Source: Spirochaetota bacterium
GTDB taxonomy: Bacteria > Spirochaetota > JAAYUW01 > JAOAHJ01
Assembly (NCBI GenBank): GCA_026415295.1
Contig: JAOAHJ010000023.1
Span: 124,001-188,000, forward strand
Length of the DNA: 64,000 nt
Direction of reading: 5' to 3'
The position numbers and the translations under genes were made by a program. The notes beneath the pieces are model-generated. The model made no database searches, was not told the DNA's origin, and saw only the letters and a program-made list of their open reading frames with translations. Every line of letters begins with the position of its first letter. Within the stretch, counting starts at the first letter, position 1. Shown here one piece after another: positions 27,917-37,633 of the stretch.

Positions 27917-29008
27917 TTAACTTAAAAGGATTAAAATAACCAAAGCAATAATCAAAATAATAATAGCAATAAAAATAAAGCCTGTTGATAAATTTAGCCC
28001 TCTTGATTTAATATTTTTTGTAGGTTTATTAATTTTTGAATAATCAATATTAGCATATTCTCCATCAACTTTTATATCAGTACCACATATTAATTTTCCT
28101 GTTATTCCTGGCCCAAATTCAACTATTATTTTGTATAAATCATCATCAAGTTTTTCTTTTGATAAAATTTTAGCAAGTATTGGTTGAAAATTCCCATTCT
28201 CATCTATACCATTCATTAATTTAGTTAAAAAAGTTGCTATTTCTCTTTGATCAATTATTTTAACCTTTATAGAGTCTCCAACATTAAAAAGACTAATACT
28301 TGACCCCCTAACTGGAGAATAAAATGGTTCACATTCAAGTTGGATAATATTTATTCCTTTAGTATCATTAGATATATTATTTTTATTTTTTTCATCTGAA
28401 TTTTCTGATAAATCTTCACGTTCTATTTCCTCATCAAAATATTTATTCTTACATTTAATCATACTAAAAATATCAATATTTTGTAAGTCAATTTTAACAA
28501 TAACATTTGTTTCACCAAAGAATTTCTCAAAAATATTAGTAAAAAGAATAATTTGTTTTTCTTCAAATTTTTTATCGCTCATATATTTTATATCATCATA
28601 AATTTTAAAGTTTCCATTTTTCACATAACTTTTAATAAATTCAAATAGTTCAGTCTCCATTTTATTTTCATGCAACAAGGAGAGTCTTAAATTTTCTATA
28701 GTTTCAATAACATTTTGATAATCATCTTTAATATTAATATTAAATGCAGAAGCATCTTTTGTTATCAAAATAAAAGAGCTATCCTCTATATTACATATTT
28801 TCCTATTATAAAATAGAACCATATCAACATAAATATTATTTAAATTACATGAAGCTTTCAATTTAATTACAGCAATATCCTTATCTATTGAATCTATTAT
28901 CTTCAATGCTGCTTCTTCATCTCCACCAGTAAAAATTAGTAAAAGTTTTGCAAATTTTTTGTCTATATTTCTCTTATTAACCAGTGAATCAATCTTTGAT
29001 TCCTCCAT
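27917..29008 (-). CDS. Unknown protein with C-terminal membrane anchor, flagellar operon
   Basis: 363 residues. The N-terminus 'NKRNIDKKFAKLLLIFTGGDEEAALKIIDS' resembles a small UBA/TS-N-like three-helix module. The middle is an alpha/beta domain without recognised motifs. Residues about 225-325 contain 'PVRGSSISLFNVGDSIKVKI' and 'VEFGPGITGKLICGTDIKVDGE', a beta-rich domain. A single membrane helix ('FIFIAIIILIIALVILILL') ends the chain, so it is tail-anchored with the bulk in the cytoplasm. Spirochaete genomes carry uncharacterised genes at this place between flhG and fliA. SD GAGG; it starts 1 base after its neighbour's stop. Confidence 0.55.
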   Translation of the reverse strand: MEESKIDSLVNKRNIDKKFAKLLLIFTGGDEEAALKIIDSIDKDIAVIKLKASCNLNNIYVDMVLFYNRKICNIEDSSFILITKDASAFNINIKDDYQNVIETIENLRLSLLHENKMETELFEFIKSYVKNGNFKIYDDIKYMSDKKFEEKQIILFTNIFEKFFGETNVIVKIDLQNIDIFSMIKCKNKYFDEEIEREDLSENSDEKNKNNISNDTKGINIIQLECEPFYSPVRGSSISLFNVGDSIKVKIIDQREIATFLTKLMNGIDENGNFQPILAKILSKEKLDDDLYKIIVEFGPGITGKLICGTDIKVDGEYANIDYSKINKPTKNIKSRGLNLSTGFIFIAIIILIIALVILILLS

Positions 29009-29009
29009 A

Positions 29010-29777
29010 TTAATCCTCTTTGTCCTCCATCATCATATTTTTAATAACCTTTGCAATTTTCTCTGGTTTATTTTCTATTTTCTTTTTATTTTTTAAATAA
29101 ATATAATCCTGATCAATAGATTCTATATCACTATTAACAATAGAAGAAGAGGAAGTAGAACTTATTAATGTTTTTTCTGAATCACCAATAGATACCTCCT
29201 TTAAATCATCATCAGAATGGATAATTTTTGGTTCATTTAAATTAATATTATTATCTATTATTACTTTATTTTCTTTAACTTCCCCCTCAAGTGAAGTTAT
29301 TTCATCTTTATCAGGAAAATTTTTATATTCAAAAGATCTGAAATTATTAGATTCATCAATAATATCTTCTTGATTTTCTTGTTTCTCCAAACTACTAAAA
29401 ATTGAAGAATAATTTATATCTTCTTCTTCTTCTTTAACATCTTCCTCTAATTTGCTTTTCTCAACAATATCTTCCTTATCTATCTTATTGTCTTCAAAAT
29501 TACTTCTCAAGTAATCTTCAAAATTTAAGTTAGAATTTTCTGGATTTTCCTCCTTCTTTTTAATATTTATAGCTACATTATTATCAAATGTATCAATAGA
29601 TATATTTTTATCAATAAAAATAGCTAGAATTATACCAAAAATAGACATTATTATTGTTGAAAATATTGTTCTAATAATAAGTTTAATAAAAGAAACTCCT
29701 ACAATTAAAGAAGGGAAGAAACTAAAAATAAATCCTATTGTTGTAAAAAATATTATTATATAAATTGTTTTTTTCAT
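29010..29777 (-). CDS. Unknown two-helix membrane protein with acidic tail, flagellar operon
   Basis: 255 residues. Two hydrophobic segments at about 4-27 and 30-54 anchor it. The rest (about 190 residues) is a low-complexity, strongly acidic, Ser-rich region ('EEDVKEEEEDINYSSIFSS', 'SSTSSSSIVNSD') ending in a basic patch 'YLKNKKKIENKPEKIAKVIK'. No domain is recognised. Its position between flhG and the tail-anchored 363-residue gene matches that of unknown conserved genes in spirochaetal flagellar clusters. A sigma-28-like sequence lies upstream. Confidence 0.5.
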   Translation of the reverse strand: MKKTIYIIIFFTTIGFIFSFFPSLIVGVSFIKLIIRTIFSTIIMSIFGIILAIFIDKNISIDTFDNNVAINIKKKEENPENSNLNFEDYLRSNFEDNKIDKEDIVEKSKLEEDVKEEEEDINYSSIFSSLEKQENQEDIIDESNNFRSFEYKNFPDKDEITSLEGEVKENKVIIDNNINLNEPKIIHSDDDLKEVSIGDSEKTLISSTSSSSIVNSDIESIDQDYIYLKNKKKIENKPEKIAKVIKNMMMEDKED

Positions 29778-29877
29778 AATTCTTTTATAAAACTAAATAT
29801 TTATTTATTTTCTATAATTTTAAAATAAAAAATAAAAAATTAAACATTTTTATATTTTTTTTATTTAAATAAATTAC

Positions 29878-29904
29878 CGTATGGCAAAATTAATAGCAGG
29901 TTTA
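29878..29904 (-). promoter_or_regulatory. Possible sigma-28-type promoter
   Basis: On the minus strand TAAA (29904-29901), a 15-base spacer, then GCCATACG (29885-29878). The sigma-28 consensus is TAAA-N15-GCCGATAA. It is the only G/C-bearing patch in the 177-base gap between flhG and the 255-residue gene. The -35 and the spacing fit; the -10 departs after GCC. Confidence 0.3.
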
Positions 29905-29954
29905 AATTTTTCAAAAATTAAAATTAAATTTTTTTATTAATAATTATTATAGAT

Positions 29955-30812
29955 TTAACTTACATTTGAATAATTAAAAAATTTTTTTATAAATCCTACA
30001 ATCCCTTTACCTTCAACATTATTTATATGTTCCAGTTGAGAAACAACATGATATATAGAAAGGGAAGCTTTTGATTTAGGATTAAGAACAAGAAATGGTT
30101 TTTGCAGTTTTACAGCTTTTTCAACAATTTCATCATCCATAATGTAACCTAAATTTTCAACTTTTATCGATAAGAATTGAAAAGCAATATTTATAATTCT
30201 TTCTGCAACTTTTTTCCCTTCTGCTATAGTTTTACATTTATTTATTACAAGCTTAATTACTATATCTTTATCGAGAGCATATATAGATTTTATAATACCA
30301 TAAGCATCAGTAATAGCAGTTGTTTCTGGTGTTGTTACTATTATTGTTTCATCTGAAGCAACTATAAAAGATAAAACATTATTAGAAACACCAGCACCTG
30401 TATCAATTATTATTATATCAGCAAAGTTAAGTTCTGATAGTGATTCTATAAAATTTTCTCTTTCATCATCAGGAAGATTTGCAAGTTCTGAAAAACCAGA
30501 AGCACCAGCAATTATTTTTATCCCATATTTCGTATCAAGAACTATCTCTTTCATTGTCTTTTTTCTTTTTACAACATGGTAAAGGTTATATTTTGGTATT
30601 ATTCCAAGTATTACATTAACATTTGCAAGACCAAGATCAGCATCCATCACCAGAACATTTTTCCCATATTGAGCATAAGCTATAGCCAAGTTAACAGCAA
30701 AATTAGTTTTGCCAACACCACCTTTTCCAGAAGCTACAGTAATAATCTTAGTTTTACCCTTCTTTTCTTTTTCTTCCATTACTTTTCTTAATTTTTCAGC
30801 TTGATCAATCAT
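29955..30812 (-). CDS. flhG: Flagellar number regulator FlhG (MinD-like ATPase)
   Basis: About 285 residues. Deviant Walker A 'ASGKGGVGKTNFAVNLA', Walker A' region 'VLVMDADLGLANVNVILG', and 'IIIDTGAGVSNNVL' mark a ParA/MinD-type ATPase. FlhG (YlxH/FleN) works with FlhF to set flagellar number and position. The C-terminal 'GFIKKFF' region could form the membrane-binding amphipathic helix. The start is the ATG at 30812, with GGGGAAAGGA 4 bases upstream; a longer reading to 30866 lies wholly inside flhF and adds an implausible leader. It overlaps flhF by 8 bases. Confidence 0.93.
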   Translation of the reverse strand: MIDQAEKLRKVMEEKEKKGKTKIITVASGKGGVGKTNFAVNLAIAYAQYGKNVLVMDADLGLANVNVILGIIPKYNLYHVVKRKKTMKEIVLDTKYGIKIIAGASGFSELANLPDDERENFIESLSELNFADIIIIDTGAGVSNNVLSFIVASDETIIVTTPETTAITDAYGIIKSIYALDKDIVIKLVINKCKTIAEGKKVAERIINIAFQFLSIKVENLGYIMDDEIVEKAVKLQKPFLVLNPKSKASLSIYHVVSQLEHINNVEGKGIVGFIKKFFNYSNVS

Positions 30813-32154
30813 AAATCCTTTCCCCCTGAAATAAAATATCCATAATTTTCTTTTTATCAGGAACAATTAATGTTTCCAATATATCTTGTCCATTTGTTAA
30901 AAAAGAAATAGGCAAATTAAATTTCCACAATGCAGAAACAACTTGCCCTAATGTATTTGTTTCATCAAGTTTTGTAACAATTATCGAATCATAATTTATA
31001 AATTTAAATCTTTCTATTATATCTATAATATCGGAATATTTTGTTGTTGCAGAAATAGTTAAAAATATTTTTAATTTCTTTTTTTTAATATCAAGTCTAT
31101 CTTTAATAATTGCAAGGTGATGATTATCCTTTTGAGAAGTTCCGAGTGTATCAACAAAAATTAAATCTGTATCATCAACTATATTTTTTATTAAGTCATC
31201 TTTATTCCTTATTATTTCGCATTTTGTTTTTAAAATCTCAGCATAATTGTTTAAATGATCAACAGCTCCTATTTTATATTGATCAATAGTTAAAAATTTT
31301 ATGTTCATATCCTTATAAACTCTATACTGAGAAGCTAATTTTACAAGAGTTGTCGTTTTTCCCACACCAGTAGGACCTATTAAAACAATTACATCTCCTT
31401 TTTCAAAAGTATTACAACAAATATTAATGTTGTTTTCAATTTCTTCATACACTTTACTTTTTATCACTTCAATAGATTGTGATTCATTAAAAGAAAGAGA
31501 ATTTCTAAACTTCTCTTTTAAATGATTAATATAATCTTTTGAAAAATCAAAATTAGAAAGAGAATCACAAAATTTATCAATTAATGAAACTCCTTTTTCT
31601 TCTAATAAATTAATTTTATTAGTATTTTGAATAATCATTTGAATCTTATTTTCTATATCATTTAATTTTAAGCTAAAAAAATCTTTTAATTCGTTTACTT
31701 TTATATCATTTTGATATGTATTCAATATTGAAGATTTATTATCATAAGTGTTAATATTATTATTTAATAATTTAGATTTCTCTTCTATTATATTTTTTAC
31801 ATGTTTATAAAGAATAAGCTTTTGAGATATATTATCTTTATTCTGAGTATATTTAGAATTTATTTTACTAGTATTTTTATCTTCTTCTTTAATCTCTTTT
31901 TCATTTACTTCTTCAAATAAGCTATTTTGAGAATCATTTATAGCTGCTTTTTTTCTTTTATAATATCCCCTATTTATTGATTTATTATAAACTTCATCCT
32001 CAATACCAACAACAACTGAAAAATATTTTTTCTTCTTTAAAAGCCCTTTCTCTTTTTGTTCAACATTTAATATTAAAACCTCATCACCATATTGAGTTTT
32101 TAAAGTATTTTGAATCTTTTTTAAATCCTCTCCTTCAAAAGTTAAGTATCTCAT
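30805..32154 (-). CDS. flhF: Flagellar SRP-family GTPase FlhF
   Basis: 449 residues. A basic N-terminal B domain, a low-complexity Asn/Lys/Ser middle (about 80-170), and an SRP-type NG domain with P-loop 'VVLIGPTGVGKTTTLVKLASQY' near 258, 'FLTIDQYKIGAVDHL', 'IFVDTLGTSQKD' (G3, Leu where Ala is usual) and 'IVTKLDETNTLGQVVSAL' (G4/G5). FlhF guides placement of the flagellar base with FlhG. SD GAGG. It follows flhA by 140 bases, the largest gap inside the flagellar core. Confidence 0.95.
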   Translation of the reverse strand: MRYLTFEGEDLKKIQNTLKTQYGDEVLILNVEQKEKGLLKKKKYFSVVVGIEDEVYNKSINRGYYKRKKAAINDSQNSLFEEVNEKEIKEEDKNTSKINSKYTQNKDNISQKLILYKHVKNIIEEKSKLLNNNINTYDNKSSILNTYQNDIKVNELKDFFSLKLNDIENKIQMIIQNTNKINLLEEKGVSLIDKFCDSLSNFDFSKDYINHLKEKFRNSLSFNESQSIEVIKSKVYEEIENNINICCNTFEKGDVIVLIGPTGVGKTTTLVKLASQYRVYKDMNIKFLTIDQYKIGAVDHLNNYAEILKTKCEIIRNKDDLIKNIVDDTDLIFVDTLGTSQKDNHHLAIIKDRLDIKKKKLKIFLTISATTKYSDIIDIIERFKFINYDSIIVTKLDETNTLGQVVSALWKFNLPISFLTNGQDILETLIVPDKKKIMDILFQGERIYD

Positions 32155-32294
32155 AAAAACCTCATTTCATAAGTTATTAAGCCTGTTTTAATAAAGTAAT
32201 TAACTCTTTTACACTCTTTTAAAATCAATAATGATAAATTTATATATTAATTATTTTTTATATTTTTTATAATATTACATTATTTTAATTTTTC

Positions 32295-34364
32295 TCAATC
32301 TATTTTTATAACATCAATAACTTCAATTTTATAATTTTTTGATAACTCATCAAAAGATAAAAAAACTGCTTTAGGAATAATAGAAGAAAAGAGATTTCTT
32401 AAATGTCTTCTTAATCTATTAGATACAACAACAATAAAATATTCATATCCTTTCTTATATACTTCTGCTTCTTTCTCAACAAAAACATTTATCAATTTGT
32501 TTAAATATTCTGGATTTATTGAAGTTACACCTGTTTTATCAATCTTTTCAAACTCTGAAGCAAGATAATTTTCAAGCTTTGCATCAAGTTGAACTATATA
32601 TAAATATCCTTTAGAATCAGCATATTTTGCACATATTTGATTTTTAAGTTTTTGCCTTATAAATTCTACAATAATATCCGGATTATGGAAATAAGAAGTA
32701 TTATCAGATATTGTTTCAAAAATTGTAGTTATATTTCTAATAGATACTTTCTCAAGAAGTAATTTCTGTAAAATTTTCTGAATTACACCATAGTATTTTT
32801 TATCATCTATTTCAGAAACCAAAGTAGGATACATTTCTTTTACTGAATCAATAATTTTTTTAACTTCTTCTCTTCCCAACAAAGAATCAACATTTTGAAT
32901 TATTACTTCAGTTAAATGAGTTATAATAACTGTTGAGCTATCTATAACAGTATATCCAAGAGATTCTGCATAATTTTTATCTTTAGGATCTATCCAAATA
33001 GAAGGAAGTCCATAAGCTGGTTCTGCTATTATCTTGCCTTCAATTTGTTCACTTACAGTTCCAGGATTAATAGCAAGAAGTTTATCAGGGTATACTTCAA
33101 AAGTTGCTGCTTCTACACCATTAATCTTAATCATATATTGATTTGGATCTAGTTTTAAAGAATCTCTAACAGAAATTGTAGGAACAATCATACCATAATC
33201 ATAAGCAATTTGCTTCCTTACATTTACTATTCTATCAAAAAGATCTCCACCTTGAGATTTATCAACAAGAGGTATTAAGGAATAACCAATTTCTAAAGCA
33301 ATTGGGTCAACAGGAATTATTCTATCAATGGTTGTTGGCTTCTCTTTCTCTTTTTCTTTTTCCTCTTTTTCTTTAATAGAAACAGCTTCCTCTTTTTTAC
33401 CTAAAAAATATGCAAATGCCCCAAACATCAATGCAAGCAATAATACTGCTAACTTTGGAAATCCAGGCAAAAAAGCAAAAAATAGCATAATTCCACTTAT
33501 TATCCATAATGGCTTATATTGTTTTTTAATCTGATCAAAAAAGTCAATACCCAAGGTATTATTCGCAGACGATCTTGTCATAATGATTCCAGCAGCAGTT
33601 GAGTTTAAAATAGATGGAATTTGAGAAACAAGTCCATCACCAACAGTAAAAAGAAGAAATGTATTAACAGCAGATGTAATATCCATATTAAATTTAAATA
33701 TTCCAATTAAAATTCCTCCAATAGAGTTAATAAAAGTTATCAAAATACCAACAATAACATCTCCAGAAATAAATTTAGAAGCACCATCCATATCACCATA
33801 AAAATCAGCTTCTCTTTGTAACTCTAGCCTTCTTCTTATAGCTTCTTGCTCTGTTATTATCCCAGCAGCTAGATCAGAATCGATTGACATCTGTTTACCA
33901 GGAAGAGAATCAAGAGCAAATCTTGCAGCTACTTCTGATACCCTTGTGGTTCCTTTTGTAATAACAATATATTGAACAGCTATCAATATAATGAATATAA
34001 TAATTCCTACAATGTAATTACCAGCAACTACAAAATTACCAAAACTTTTAACAAGTTGACCATTAAATTGGGGACCTTTTATCAAAATAAGTCTTGTTGA
34101 TGAAACATTTATAGCTAATCTAAAAAGAGTCAAAATAAGTAAAAGTGATGGAAAAATAGATAAATCAAGTGGACTTTTCGAAAATATAACCAAAATCATT
34201 ACTAAAAGACCTGTTGAAATAGATAAACTCATCATAAAATCAAGGACAAAACCACTTACTGGAATAATCAACATCATTATAGTCACTATCACAAATATAA
34301 CTATTATTAAATCTGGAGATTTGGCAAAGCGAGCTATATTTGCAATTTTAAAAGTATCTGCCAT
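32295..34364 (-). CDS. flhA: Flagellar export apparatus protein FlhA
   Basis: 689 residues. About eight N-terminal membrane helices (residues 20-320), with the FHIPEP signature region 'FVVAGNYIVGIIIFIILIAVQYIVITKGTTRVSEVAARFALD' in pieces and 'LPGKQMSID' following. A cytoplasmic domain (340-689) forms the nonameric export ring that binds substrates and chaperones, with 'EIGYSLIPLVD' and 'YGMIVPTISVRDS'. A charged Glu/Lys linker lies at about 335-345. SD AAGGTAGGG. Adjacent to flhB. Confidence 0.97.
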   Translation of the reverse strand: MADTFKIANIARFAKSPDLIIVIFVIVTIMMLIIPVSGFVLDFMMSLSISTGLLVMILVIFSKSPLDLSIFPSLLLILTLFRLAINVSSTRLILIKGPQFNGQLVKSFGNFVVAGNYIVGIIIFIILIAVQYIVITKGTTRVSEVAARFALDSLPGKQMSIDSDLAAGIITEQEAIRRRLELQREADFYGDMDGASKFISGDVIVGILITFINSIGGILIGIFKFNMDITSAVNTFLLFTVGDGLVSQIPSILNSTAAGIIMTRSSANNTLGIDFFDQIKKQYKPLWIISGIMLFFAFLPGFPKLAVLLLALMFGAFAYFLGKKEEAVSIKEKEEKEKEKEKPTTIDRIIPVDPIALEIGYSLIPLVDKSQGGDLFDRIVNVRKQIAYDYGMIVPTISVRDSLKLDPNQYMIKINGVEAATFEVYPDKLLAINPGTVSEQIEGKIIAEPAYGLPSIWIDPKDKNYAESLGYTVIDSSTVIITHLTEVIIQNVDSLLGREEVKKIIDSVKEMYPTLVSEIDDKKYYGVIQKILQKLLLEKVSIRNITTIFETISDNTSYFHNPDIIVEFIRQKLKNQICAKYADSKGYLYIVQLDAKLENYLASEFEKIDKTGVTSINPEYLNKLINVFVEKEAEVYKKGYEYFIVVVSNRLRRHLRNLFSSIIPKAVFLSFDELSKNYKIEVIDVIKID

Positions 34365-34422
34365 AATCCCTACCTTCTTTGATTATATTAAATAAATTAT
34401 AAATTAATTTAATTAAGCTAAT

Positions 34423-35559
34423 TTATTCAAATATTTTACTAAAATTTTTACTTTTCTTTTCTTTATAAACAACTTCAAAAACTTTTACCATTATTTCATA
34501 AAGATCATAAGGAATATAGTCTCCAATATCAAGTCTCTTATATAACTCTCTAGCCAAAGGTTTATTTTCATAAATATAAATATCATACTCAATAGCTATC
34601 TCTTTGATTCTCTTCGCCCAAAGATCTTCTCCTTTAGCAACAACTTTAGGTGCTATATCTATCCCATATTCGTACTTCAATGCAACCGCAATATGTGTTG
34701 GGTTTGTAATTACTACATCTGCAGTTTTAACTTCTTCGAGGGATTTTCTTTTCATTATTTCTCTTCTTCTTTTATTTCTTGCTTGTTTTATTTCAGGTCT
34801 TCCCTCTTGCTCATATATTTCCTGTTTTAGTTCATATCGAGACATTTTTAATGCTTCTATATACTCTCTTCTCTGAAAAAAATAATCAAGAATTGCTAAA
34901 ATCAATATTATAACAGCTATTCTTAAAACTGTATCTCTCAAGATAATATAAAATAGTTCAAGAGTTGTCTGAATGCTATTCTGAGAAGATTGGAGTATCT
35001 TAAAGATAGAAGAATTCATTATAGACAAAAATATAGCAAAAGAACCAAAAACAACTACAAAAGATTTTAAAAAATTTACAAAACCTCTTAAACCAAAAAT
35101 TTGCTTAAAGTATCTGCTAAAATTTGGTAATATTTTTTTTAAATCAGGAACAATTGCCTTAGGAAAAAAGAAAAATCCCACTTGGAAATAATTGGAAAGT
35201 ATTGCTAAAATAATAGAAATTAAAGCAAAAGGTCCAAAAAAATATAAGCTTCTAATAAGACCAAACTTAAATAAAGCTCCAAAATTTCCAATGGTTATCT
35301 CTACATTTTCTTGAAGATAATAATAAAAAATATCTAAAATGTACTTTCCACTCCATTTTATTAAATAAATTAGAGATATAAGAGTCCCAAATGTCACAAA
35401 AAAAGAAACAATATCCTGTGACTTTAATATTAATCCTTCCTCTTCTCGAGCTTTTCTCTTTTTAAACTCTGTTGGAAGTTCTGTTCTACCTTCATCCTCT
35501 GCAGCAAAAAATTGAAGATCAAATTTATAAATATAATTTATCCTAACAATTTCATCCAT
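34423..35559 (-). CDS. flhB: Flagellar export switch protein FlhB
   Basis: 378 residues. 'FDLQFFAAEDEGRTELPTEFKKRKAREEE' at the N-terminus, four membrane helices (about 50-225), then the self-cleaving cytoplasmic domain with N286-P287-T288-H289 in 'VVITNPTHIAVALKYE'. Autocleavage between N and P switches export from rod-hook to filament substrates. The ATG at 35559 lies inside the end of fliR (22-base overlap), suggesting translational coupling, since no ribosome site is visible. Confidence 0.96.
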   Translation of the reverse strand: MDEIVRINYIYKFDLQFFAAEDEGRTELPTEFKKRKAREEEGLILKSQDIVSFFVTFGTLISLIYLIKWSGKYILDIFYYYLQENVEITIGNFGALFKFGLIRSLYFFGPFALISIILAILSNYFQVGFFFFPKAIVPDLKKILPNFSRYFKQIFGLRGFVNFLKSFVVVFGSFAIFLSIMNSSIFKILQSSQNSIQTTLELFYIILRDTVLRIAVIILILAILDYFFQRREYIEALKMSRYELKQEIYEQEGRPEIKQARNKRRREIMKRKSLEEVKTADVVITNPTHIAVALKYEYGIDIAPKVVAKGEDLWAKRIKEIAIEYDIYIYENKPLARELYKRLDIGDYIPYDLYEIMVKVFEVVYKEKKSKNFSKIFE

Positions 35560-36320
35560 TTTATTATATTCTCAAATAAGTTATTAAATATATTTTTTGT
35601 TATTGAAAAGAAAAATGGAAGATACATAAAAATGAGTAAAAAACCAACTATTACAGAAATATCTAAACCAATACTAAAAACATTTATTCTTGGAGCAAAT
35701 TTAGAAATTATTCCAAGAACAATATTTACAAGTAAAAGACATACCATAATAGGTATTGCAATTTGTAATGCTATTAAAAAATATGTTAAAAAAAGTTCTT
35801 TAACATATGGAAAAATTTTTTCAACTTTTTGTGCAAAGTTAATTCTTCCAATATAATCAAATGATCTATATAATACTAATGTGGTATATTGTAATCCATT
35901 CATAGCTATAAAAACAAGAGTTGATAATAAATTGTAAAGCTGACCTATAACAGGAGATTCAATTTCTGAAAGAGGATCAAGAACTTCTGAAATACCTAAT
36001 CCCATTTGAAATGAAAAAAATTGTGCTGCTAATTGAAATGCACTGAATATTATATTTAAAAATAATCCAATTGAAATACCAATAAAAAATTCATTTAATA
36101 ATAGCAAAAAATATTCATAAAAATCCTTTGGAATGGAAGGATAACCTTTACCAGTTACAAGATAAAATATAGATGCAGACATAAAAAAAACTAAAGTTAA
36201 AATAAACTCCCTTGGAACTAATGTTGAAGAGAATATTGGGCTTGATATTGTTATACCAAGTATTCTAATGAAAATAAGTAAAAAGACTGGAAAAATATCT
36301 CTAAAATAGAAAGGTACCAT
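35538..36320 (-). CDS. fliR: Flagellar export protein FliR
   Basis: 260 residues, the normal length. About six membrane helices. Family-typical stretches are 'FLLIFIRILGITISSPIF', 'FFSFQMGLGISEVLDPLSEIESPVIGQ' (in part) and 'ALQIAIPIMVCLLLVNIVLGIISKFAPRINVFSIG'. It forms the export gate with FliP and FliQ. No clear SD. Lies 46 bases after fliQ. Confidence 0.95.
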   Translation of the reverse strand: MVPFYFRDIFPVFLLIFIRILGITISSPIFSSTLVPREFILTLVFFMSASIFYLVTGKGYPSIPKDFYEYFLLLLNEFFIGISIGLFLNIIFSAFQLAAQFFSFQMGLGISEVLDPLSEIESPVIGQLYNLLSTLVFIAMNGLQYTTLVLYRSFDYIGRINFAQKVEKIFPYVKELFLTYFLIALQIAIPIMVCLLLVNIVLGIISKFAPRINVFSIGLDISVIVGFLLIFMYLPFFFSITKNIFNNLFENIIKWMKLLG

Positions 36321-36366
36321 ATCTATATAATTCTATAAACTTTTATTTAATAATTTTATAATAATA

Positions 36367-36636
36367 TTATTTTATCATTTGAGGAAGTAAATTAAATATA
36401 TAAATTGTATAATCCATAAGTTTCTTCAATATCCATGGGCCCATAAATATTAAAATAGCAAAAACAGCAACCAGTTTTGGTACAAAAGTTAAAGTTTGTT
36501 CTTGTATCTGGGTTGTTGCTTGTAAAATAGAAATTATAAGACCTACAAGCATTGAAGCAAGCAAAATCGGTGCAGAAATAATCAATAAGTTATAAAGTGA
36601 AACTCTCATTACATCTAAAAAATTTCCCATTGTCAT
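36367..36636 (-). CDS. fliQ: Flagellar export protein FliQ
   Basis: 89 residues with two membrane helices. 'APILLASMLVGLIISILQATTQIQEQTLTFVPKLVAV' (read in parts) is the near-invariant FliQ core. It forms the export gate with FliP and FliR. The start is either ATG at 36636 or the ATG two codons on; SD GGAAAA precedes the first. Lies 82 bases after fliP. Confidence 0.95.
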   Translation of the reverse strand: MTMGNFLDVMRVSLYNLLIISAPILLASMLVGLIISILQATTQIQEQTLTFVPKLVAVFAILIFMGPWILKKLMDYTIYIFNLLPQMIK

Positions 36637-36718
36637 TTTATTTTCCTAAATTTTTTAATTTGTTCTTTTAATTAAAAATTATTTATCATCTTTAAATATT
36701 TTAATTAACAACTCAATC

Positions 36719-37573
36719 TTACATCCTAAAAGACTTAACAAGGTTTCCAATAAGAAGATCCCATCCATTAACAAGAACAAAAATAATTATCTTAAATGGT
36801 AATGATATCATAACGGGAGGAAGCATGATCATACCCATAGACATAAGAGTTGCAGAAACCATCATATCAATAAGGACAAAAGGAATCATTATTAAGATTC
36901 CCATATTAAATGCAGTTTTTAATTCTGAAAGAATAAAAGCTGGAATAAGTATATATGTTGGTAAATCAGCAAAAGTTGCAGGAGGGCCCTTTTTTGTAAT
37001 ATTAAGGAAAAGTCTTATATCATCGATCCTTGTTTGATTAAACATAAATATTCTTAGGGGTTCAATTCCTTTATTATAGAATTCTTGGAGATTTATCTTG
37101 CCATTCATATATGGAATAATTGCATTATTATTTATCTGTTGAAATGTTGGCATCATTATCATAAAAGTTAAAAAAAGGGCTAAACCAGCCATAACCTGCG
37201 ATGGAGGCATCTGTTGAGTTCCTAACCCTCTTTTAAGAAAATCAAATACTATTATTAATCTAACATAAGAAGTTACAGAAATTATTATCGATGGAGCTAA
37301 TGTTAACAGTGATACAAGAAGTAAAACTTCCAAAGAAAGAGCAACATCTCTGGGGGTTCTAGCTTGCCTTACATTTAAGTCAACAAAAGGGATTGGTATA
37401 GTACCTTCTTCTTGAGCATTTAAAGGAGAAAATATGGGCAAAATAATAAAAAATAAAATAAAAAAAGAAATTAAAAATGAAGAAGATTTAATAATTTTAT
37501 TTATAAAAAATTTTAAGATAAGCAAAAGTTTATTTAATAAATAACAATGATTAAAAAGATTTTTATTTTGCAT
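36719..37573 (-). CDS. fliP: Flagellar export protein FliP
   Basis: 284 residues, a little longer than usual because of a 55-residue leader with a signal-peptide-like helix ('SFFILFFIILPIFSPLNAQ'). Core motifs: 'LLTLAPSIIISVTSYVRLIIV', 'LGTQQMPPSQVMAGLALFLTF', 'LPTYILIPAFILSELKTAF' and 'MSATLMSMGMIMLPP'-like segments. It nucleates the export gate. SD AGGGGAGG directly precedes the ATG. It is the first gene of the flagellar cluster here; fliO, fliN, fliM and fliL are not upstream, so they must lie elsewhere. Confidence 0.95.
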   Translation of the reverse strand: MQNKNLFNHCYLLNKLLLILKFFINKIIKSSSFLISFFILFFIILPIFSPLNAQEEGTIPIPFVDLNVRQARTPRDVALSLEVLLLVSLLTLAPSIIISVTSYVRLIIVFDFLKRGLGTQQMPPSQVMAGLALFLTFMIMMPTFQQINNNAIIPYMNGKINLQEFYNKGIEPLRIFMFNQTRIDDIRLFLNITKKGPPATFADLPTYILIPAFILSELKTAFNMGILIMIPFVLIDMMVSATLMSMGMIMLPPVMISLPFKIIIFVLVNGWDLLIGNLVKSFRM

Positions 37574-37633
37574 CCCCCTCCCCTTAATATTAACAGAAAA
37601 ATAGAATTAATTTGAAGATAGATATTCAATTAA

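Noticed and set aside
29880-29900. Plus-strand sigma-54-like word TGGCA...AGCA
   Set aside because: GG to GC spacing is 11 rather than 10, and it would point antisense into flhG.
35512-35856. Plus-strand open frame of 114 residues opposite fliR/flhB
   Set aside because: Fully antisense to conserved fliR and the start of flhB, without family motifs.
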